DNA of 64,000 nucleotides from positions 66,569 to 130,568 of the forward strand of contig CALBKM010000028.1 in the NCBI GenBank assembly GCA_937895705.1, read 5' to 3'. The notes beneath the pieces were generated by a model. It did no database searches. It was not told the DNA's origin and saw nothing but the letters and a program-made list of their open reading frames with translations. Shown here piece after piece: positions 60,891 to 64,000 of this stretch. The translations under genes were made by a program, and so were the position numbers. Numbering within the stretch: position 1 is the stretch's first letter; each line of letters starts with the position of its first letter. This DNA is from an uncultured Clostridia bacterium. Its GTDB lineage: Bacteria > Bacillota > Clostridia > Lachnospirales > Lachnospiraceae.

Positions 60891-63482
60891 ATGAACACTC
60901 TCGTTATTGGTATGCTCGCTCATGTCGATGCCGGAAAAACAACTTTATCGGAAGCCTTACTTTACTCTACCGGCGCCATTCGGACGCTCGGTCGTGTAGA
61001 TACCAAAAATGCTTTTCTGGACACTAATTCCATGGAACGCGCACGCGGCATTACCATCTTTTCCAAACAGGCTCGTCTTTCTCTGAAAGATTGTTCCCTC
61101 ACTCTTTTGGACACTCCGGGCCATGTGGATTTTTCTGCGGAAATGGAGCGAACGCTTCAGGTACTGGACTACGCCGTTCTTGTTATCAGCGGAGCAGACG
61201 GTGTGCAGGGACATACGAAAACCTTATGGCAGTTACTGAAACACTACCGCATTCCCACGTTTCTCTTTGTGAATAAAATGGACCAGCAGGGAACCAATCG
61301 GCAAATTCTTTTGGAACAGCTTCACAATCTGCTTTCCGATTCCATCGTTGATTTTTCTTTCAAATCCGCCATCGACACAGAGGCTGTTGCTTTGACGGAC
61401 GAAGCTCTTTTAGACAAACACCTTGCGGGAGAAGAACTGACCGACTCCGATATCCGGGGAGCCGTTGCGGCAAGAAAATTGTTCCCTTGCTATTTCGGTT
61501 CCGCGCTTCGAATGAAGGGCATTGGGGAATTTATTGACGGGCTGAATACCTTTATGGCACCGAAAACATATCCAACGGATTTCGGTGCCAAAGTGTACAA
61601 AATAACACGGGATTCCCAAGGCAACCGCTTAACCCATTTAAAGGTTACCGGCGGATCATTACTTTCCAAAACGGCGATTACAGACACCGAAAAAATCAAT
61701 CAGATCAGGCTCTATTCCGGTGACAAATTTATCACTGTAAACGAGGTCCGTGCCGGAGAAGTTTGTGCCGTTACCGGCCTTGACTCTACCTTTGCCGGAC
61801 AATCCCTCGGCAACGACATCCCGTCCGACATTCCTCTACTTGAACCGGTGATGACCTACAAACTGCTTATTTTGGACGGAACCGACCCTTTGCTTGCCAT
61901 CCCGAAACTCCGCCTTTTGGAGGAAGAAGATCCGAAACTTCACGTGGTCTGGAATGAGTTTTTAAAAGAAATACACATTCAAGTCATGGGGGCCGTTCAA
62001 ATTGAAATATTGAAAACGGTGATTGCGGAACGCTTCGGAATGATCGTCGATTTCGGCACAGGCAATATTGTCTATAAAGAAACCATTACAAACACAGTTG
62101 AAGGCGTCGGCCACTTTGAGCCCCTACGCCATTATGCTGAGGTTCATCTGATTTTAGAGCCCGGAGCCCCGGGAAGCGGTATCTCTTGCAGGTCAGACTG
62201 CGAGGAGAACATCCTTGACCGCAACTGGCAGCGCCTCATTATGACTCATTTGAGGGAACGCACCCACCGCGGCGTTCTTACCGGTTCTCCTTTGACCGAT
62301 GTTGTTATTTCCCTCGTCGGAGGGCGTGCGCACCAAAAACACACCGAAGGCGGAGATTTCCGGCAGGCAACTTACCGTGCTGTCCGGCAGGGTCTGATGC
62401 AAGCCGAATCTGTGCTCCTGGAGCCTTATTACAGTTTTTCCCTGGAGCTTCCGCAAGCTTCTGTAGGTCGCGCCATGACTGATTTGGAACGCATGAAGGC
62501 AGAGTTTGAGTTGAAAGAATCCGATGCGGACACCGATTACGCAATCATCAGCGGAAGTGCACCGGTTTCTGCCTTTACCGAGTACCAGAATGAATTTATC
62601 GCCTATACCAAAGGCCGCGGGAAGCTTTATCTCGGTCAGGGCGGTTACAAGCCTTGTCACAACGCCGAGGAAGTAATAGAAAACTCGGGTTACGACCCGG
62701 ACCGGGACACAAACAATCCTTCTTCCTCCGTATTTTGTTCTCATGGAAGCGGTGATGTGATTCCGTGGAACGAAGTATTCGACCATATGCACATTGAAAG
62801 CATCCTGGCAATGCGGACAAAAGGTGGAACCGACAATACTTTCACAACCGGACAAACCACCCGTAATACAATTTCCGCCTTAGATGCTTCGTTAGGTACG
62901 GAAGAAATCGATGCAATTCTTCATCGCACCGGATTTGCCAACAGTAATACCAAAGAAGCAAAGCACTTTCGTCCGTTTGCCAAAACAAAACGTTACGATT
63001 CCGTAGCCGACGGTTATAAAGGAAAAGAAACCGTACAAAACAGCGGCACTTCCTACCTCCTGGTGGATGGATATAACATTATCTTTTCCTGGAACGAGCT
63101 GAAGGAACTTGCCTCTACAAACTTAGATGCCGCCCGAAACAAGCTTCTTGATACTATGTGTAATTATCAGGCCATGAGAAAGTGTGAATTAATTGTTGTT
63201 TTTGACGCATACCGCGTACAAAATCATGCCACGGAAACCTTCGATTATCATAATATCCATGTGGTCTATACCAAAGAGGCGGAAACTGCAGACACTTATA
63301 TCGAGCGGTTCGCTCATGAACACGGCCGAAAGCATTATGTGAGGGTAGCCACCTCCGACCGCATGGAACAGGTGATTATTACCGGTCAAGGCTGTCACAT
63401 GGTATCCGCGGTCGAATTCGAACAAGAAGTAAAAGCTCAGGAAGAAATGATTCGGGAAGAATATCTGGATAAAAATTTATAG
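60891..63482 (+). CDS. TetM-like translational GTPase fused to a Rae1/YacP-type NYN ribonuclease
   Basis: 863 residues from ATG 60891 (AGGAG 7 nt upstream). Residues 1-640 match TetM/EF-G-like ribosomal factors: G1 AHVDAGKTT at 10-18, switch region ERARGIT at 49-55, G3 DTPGH at 74-78, G4 NKMD at 128-131, then domains II to V. Residues 720-863 are a complete NYN domain like Rae1 (YacP), which cuts mRNA in the ribosomal A site; its acidic residues Asp726, Asp772, Asp801 and Asp823 are kept. The TetM loop YSPVST, which displaces tetracycline, reads HQKHTEGG here, so drug resistance is doubtful. Tet(M) proteins are about 640 long, so the tail is extra. Confidence 0.88.
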   Translation: MNTLVIGMLAHVDAGKTTLSEALLYSTGAIRTLGRVDTKNAFLDTNSMERARGITIFSKQARLSLKDCSLTLLDTPGHVDFSAEMERTLQVLDYAVLVISGADGVQGHTKTLWQLLKHYRIPTFLFVNKMDQQGTNRQILLEQLHNLLSDSIVDFSFKSAIDTEAVALTDEALLDKHLAGEELTDSDIRGAVAARKLFPCYFGSALRMKGIGEFIDGLNTFMAPKTYPTDFGAKVYKITRDSQGNRLTHLKVTGGSLLSKTAITDTEKINQIRLYSGDKFITVNEVRAGEVCAVTGLDSTFAGQSLGNDIPSDIPLLEPVMTYKLLILDGTDPLLAIPKLRLLEEEDPKLHVVWNEFLKEIHIQVMGAVQIEILKTVIAERFGMIVDFGTGNIVYKETITNTVEGVGHFEPLRHYAEVHLILEPGAPGSGISCRSDCEENILDRNWQRLIMTHLRERTHRGVLTGSPLTDVVISLVGGRAHQKHTEGGDFRQATYRAVRQGLMQAESVLLEPYYSFSLELPQASVGRAMTDLERMKAEFELKESDADTDYAIISGSAPVSAFTEYQNEFIAYTKGRGKLYLGQGGYKPCHNAEEVIENSGYDPDRDTNNPSSSVFCSHGSGDVIPWNEVFDHMHIESILAMRTKGGTDNTFTTGQTTRNTISALDASLGTEEIDAILHRTGFANSNTKEAKHFRPFAKTKRYDSVADGYKGKETVQNSGTSYLLVDGYNIIFSWNELKELASTNLDAARNKLLDTMCNYQAMRKCELIVVFDAYRVQNHATETFDYHNIHVVYTKEAETADTYIERFAHEHGRKHYVRVATSDRMEQVIITGQGCHMVSAVEFEQEVKAQEEMIREEYLDKNL

Positions 63483-63513
63483 CAGGCAAAGCCGCCCGCA
63501 CCGTACACGCATG

Positions 63514-63543
63514 AACCTCCGCATGATAAGTTATGCGGGGGTT
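63514..63543 (+). terminator. Rho-independent terminator after the GTPase-nuclease gene
   Basis: Arms AACCTCCGCAT / ATGCGGGGGTT followed by TGTTTTAG. Confidence 0.85.
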
Positions 63544-63577
63544 TGTTTTAGTAATTCAACTATTTTTTACAAAAAAG

Positions 63578-63609
63578 AAAAGCCCTGATATTAAAATCAG
63601 AGCTTTTTT
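63578..63609 (-). terminator. Rho-independent terminator of the rRNA/tRNA unit
   Basis: Minus strand AGCTCTGAT / ATCAGGGCT stem with A/T extension and CTTTTTTG tail, 3 nt after tRNA-Cys. Confidence 0.85.
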
Positions 63610-63612
63610 CAG

Positions 63613-63684
63613 AGGCGACAATCGGATTTGAACCGATGAATCAGGGTGTTGCAGACCCATGCCTTACCACTTGGCTATGTCGCC
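63613..63684 (-). tRNA. tRNA-Cys (GCA)
   Basis: 72 nt on the minus strand. Acceptor arms GGCGACA / TGTCGCC, T-arm GGTTCGAATCC, anticodon loop CTGCAAC with GCA; discriminator T; CCA not encoded. The first anticodon-stem pair is T-T. Confidence 0.93.
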
Positions 63685-63732
63685 TTATACTATAATATAT
63701 GCTGAAACCTCAAAACTGTTCCAACATTTTAG

Positions 63733-63804
63733 CTCCCCGAGTTGGGCTCGAACCAACAACCCCACGGTTAACAGCCGTGTGCTCTACCATTGAGCTATCG
63801 AGGA
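63733..63804 (-). tRNA. tRNA-Asn (GTT)
   Basis: 72 nt on the minus strand. Acceptor TCCTCGA / TCGGGGA, D-arm GCTCAATGGTAGAGC, anticodon loop CTGTTAA with GTT, T-loop GGTTCGAGCC, discriminator G; CCA not encoded. Confidence 0.94.
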
Positions 63805-63959
63805 TTATTTCAGGTTTCCTTTGCTTCTCTAGTATAACCGCAAATTCTTCCTTTAAACAAGTTTAGAAGAACTTTCCTGTTCTTCCTTCCCTTTTCCCTT
63901 TTTTAAACTGTATATTGACCCGGATCTCTCCGGTCCATCCTCTTCGTAAACACCGTTAT

Positions 63960-64000
63960 GGTTAAGCCCTCGACCTATTAGTACAGATCAGCTGCACATG
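63960..64000 (-). rRNA. 23S rRNA, 3' end only
   Basis: The minus strand contains TACTAATAGGTCGAGGGC followed by TTAACC, the conserved 3' end of bacterial 23S rRNA. The gene continues beyond the window. No 5S gene lies between it and tRNA-Asn. Confidence 0.9.

Noticed and set aside
60891..63482. Tetracycline-resistance gene
   Set aside because: The domain IV loop equivalent to YSPVST of Tet(M) is replaced by HQKHTEGG, and the protein has a nuclease domain; resistance cannot be claimed from the sequence.

Overview
The window looks like a chromosomal segment of a spore-forming, anaerobic Bacillota, most likely a Lachnospiraceae-type Clostridia. Pointers are a YtvI-like permease, a CotS-type spore-coat kinase, TraX, GGAGG ribosome sites, sigma-A promoters with 17-bp spacers, tRNA genes without encoded CCA next to a CCA-adding enzyme gene, and a TetM-like GTPase fused to a Rae1-type nuclease. 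This placement is inference from gene content. No insertion sequence, phage or CRISPR array was seen.

Layout. 0-14 kb (all minus): housekeeping and envelope genes (YtvI-like, cytidylate-kinase-like, HflC/HflK pair, HAD phosphatase, PEGA lipid-anchored or membrane-anchored protein with a structured leader, TraX, coiled-coil protein, CotS-like, cca, a permease-ATPase fusion ABC transporter, and an ECF sigma / DUF4179-type anti-sigma pair). 14.3-19.6 kb (minus): core of a lasso-peptide cluster in transcriptional order RRE protein B1, precursor A, asparagine-synthetase-like cyclase C, HPr-kinase-like tail kinase K, ABC exporter D. The precursor has its own consensus promoter and is followed by a terminator. 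19.7-23.2 kb: dTDP-L-rhamnose genes rmlC-A-B-D. 23.5-25.1 kb (plus): a two-component system with a soluble histidine kinase. 25.2-27.3 kb: a secreted transglutaminase-like protein under a c-di-GMP-I riboswitch. 27.5-29.9 kb: an MBOAT/SGNH O-acetylation pair. 30.1 kb (plus): a lasso-associated nucleotidyltransferase.

31.4-50.4 kb (minus): one long exopolysaccharide operon, apparently from a single promoter near 50.39 kb to a bidirectional terminator near 31.37 kb. It holds a Wzz-type chain-length protein with a degenerate tyrosine-kinase half, a rhamnosyltransferase, further glycosyltransferases, a Wzy-like polymerase, a Wzx flippase, acyltransferases, a polysaccharide deacetylase, a beta-helix lipoprotein and, unexpectedly, the only lasso leader peptidase (B2) of the window. 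The rml genes would supply dTDP-rhamnose to this locus.

50.5-59.2 kb (minus): an orphan solute-binding lipoprotein, a LiaF-like protein next to a relic of a response-regulator gene end, an OmpR-type two-component system, an AraC regulator, asnS, a DHH phosphoesterase and an aminotransferase. 59.4-63.5 kb (plus): a CE1-like esterase behind a promoter built of palindromes, a VanZ-like protein, and the TetM-Rae1 fusion. The end holds tRNA-Cys, tRNA-Asn and the 3' end of a 23S rRNA gene, all minus.

Most notable: (1) a lasso-peptide system split across about 18 kb and physically mixed with exopolysaccharide genes, with a precursor ending in Ser that fits the kinase; (2) a translational GTPase joined to a ribosome-dependent mRNA nuclease in one polypeptide; (3) a c-di-GMP switch with a UAAA instead of GNRA tetraloop.
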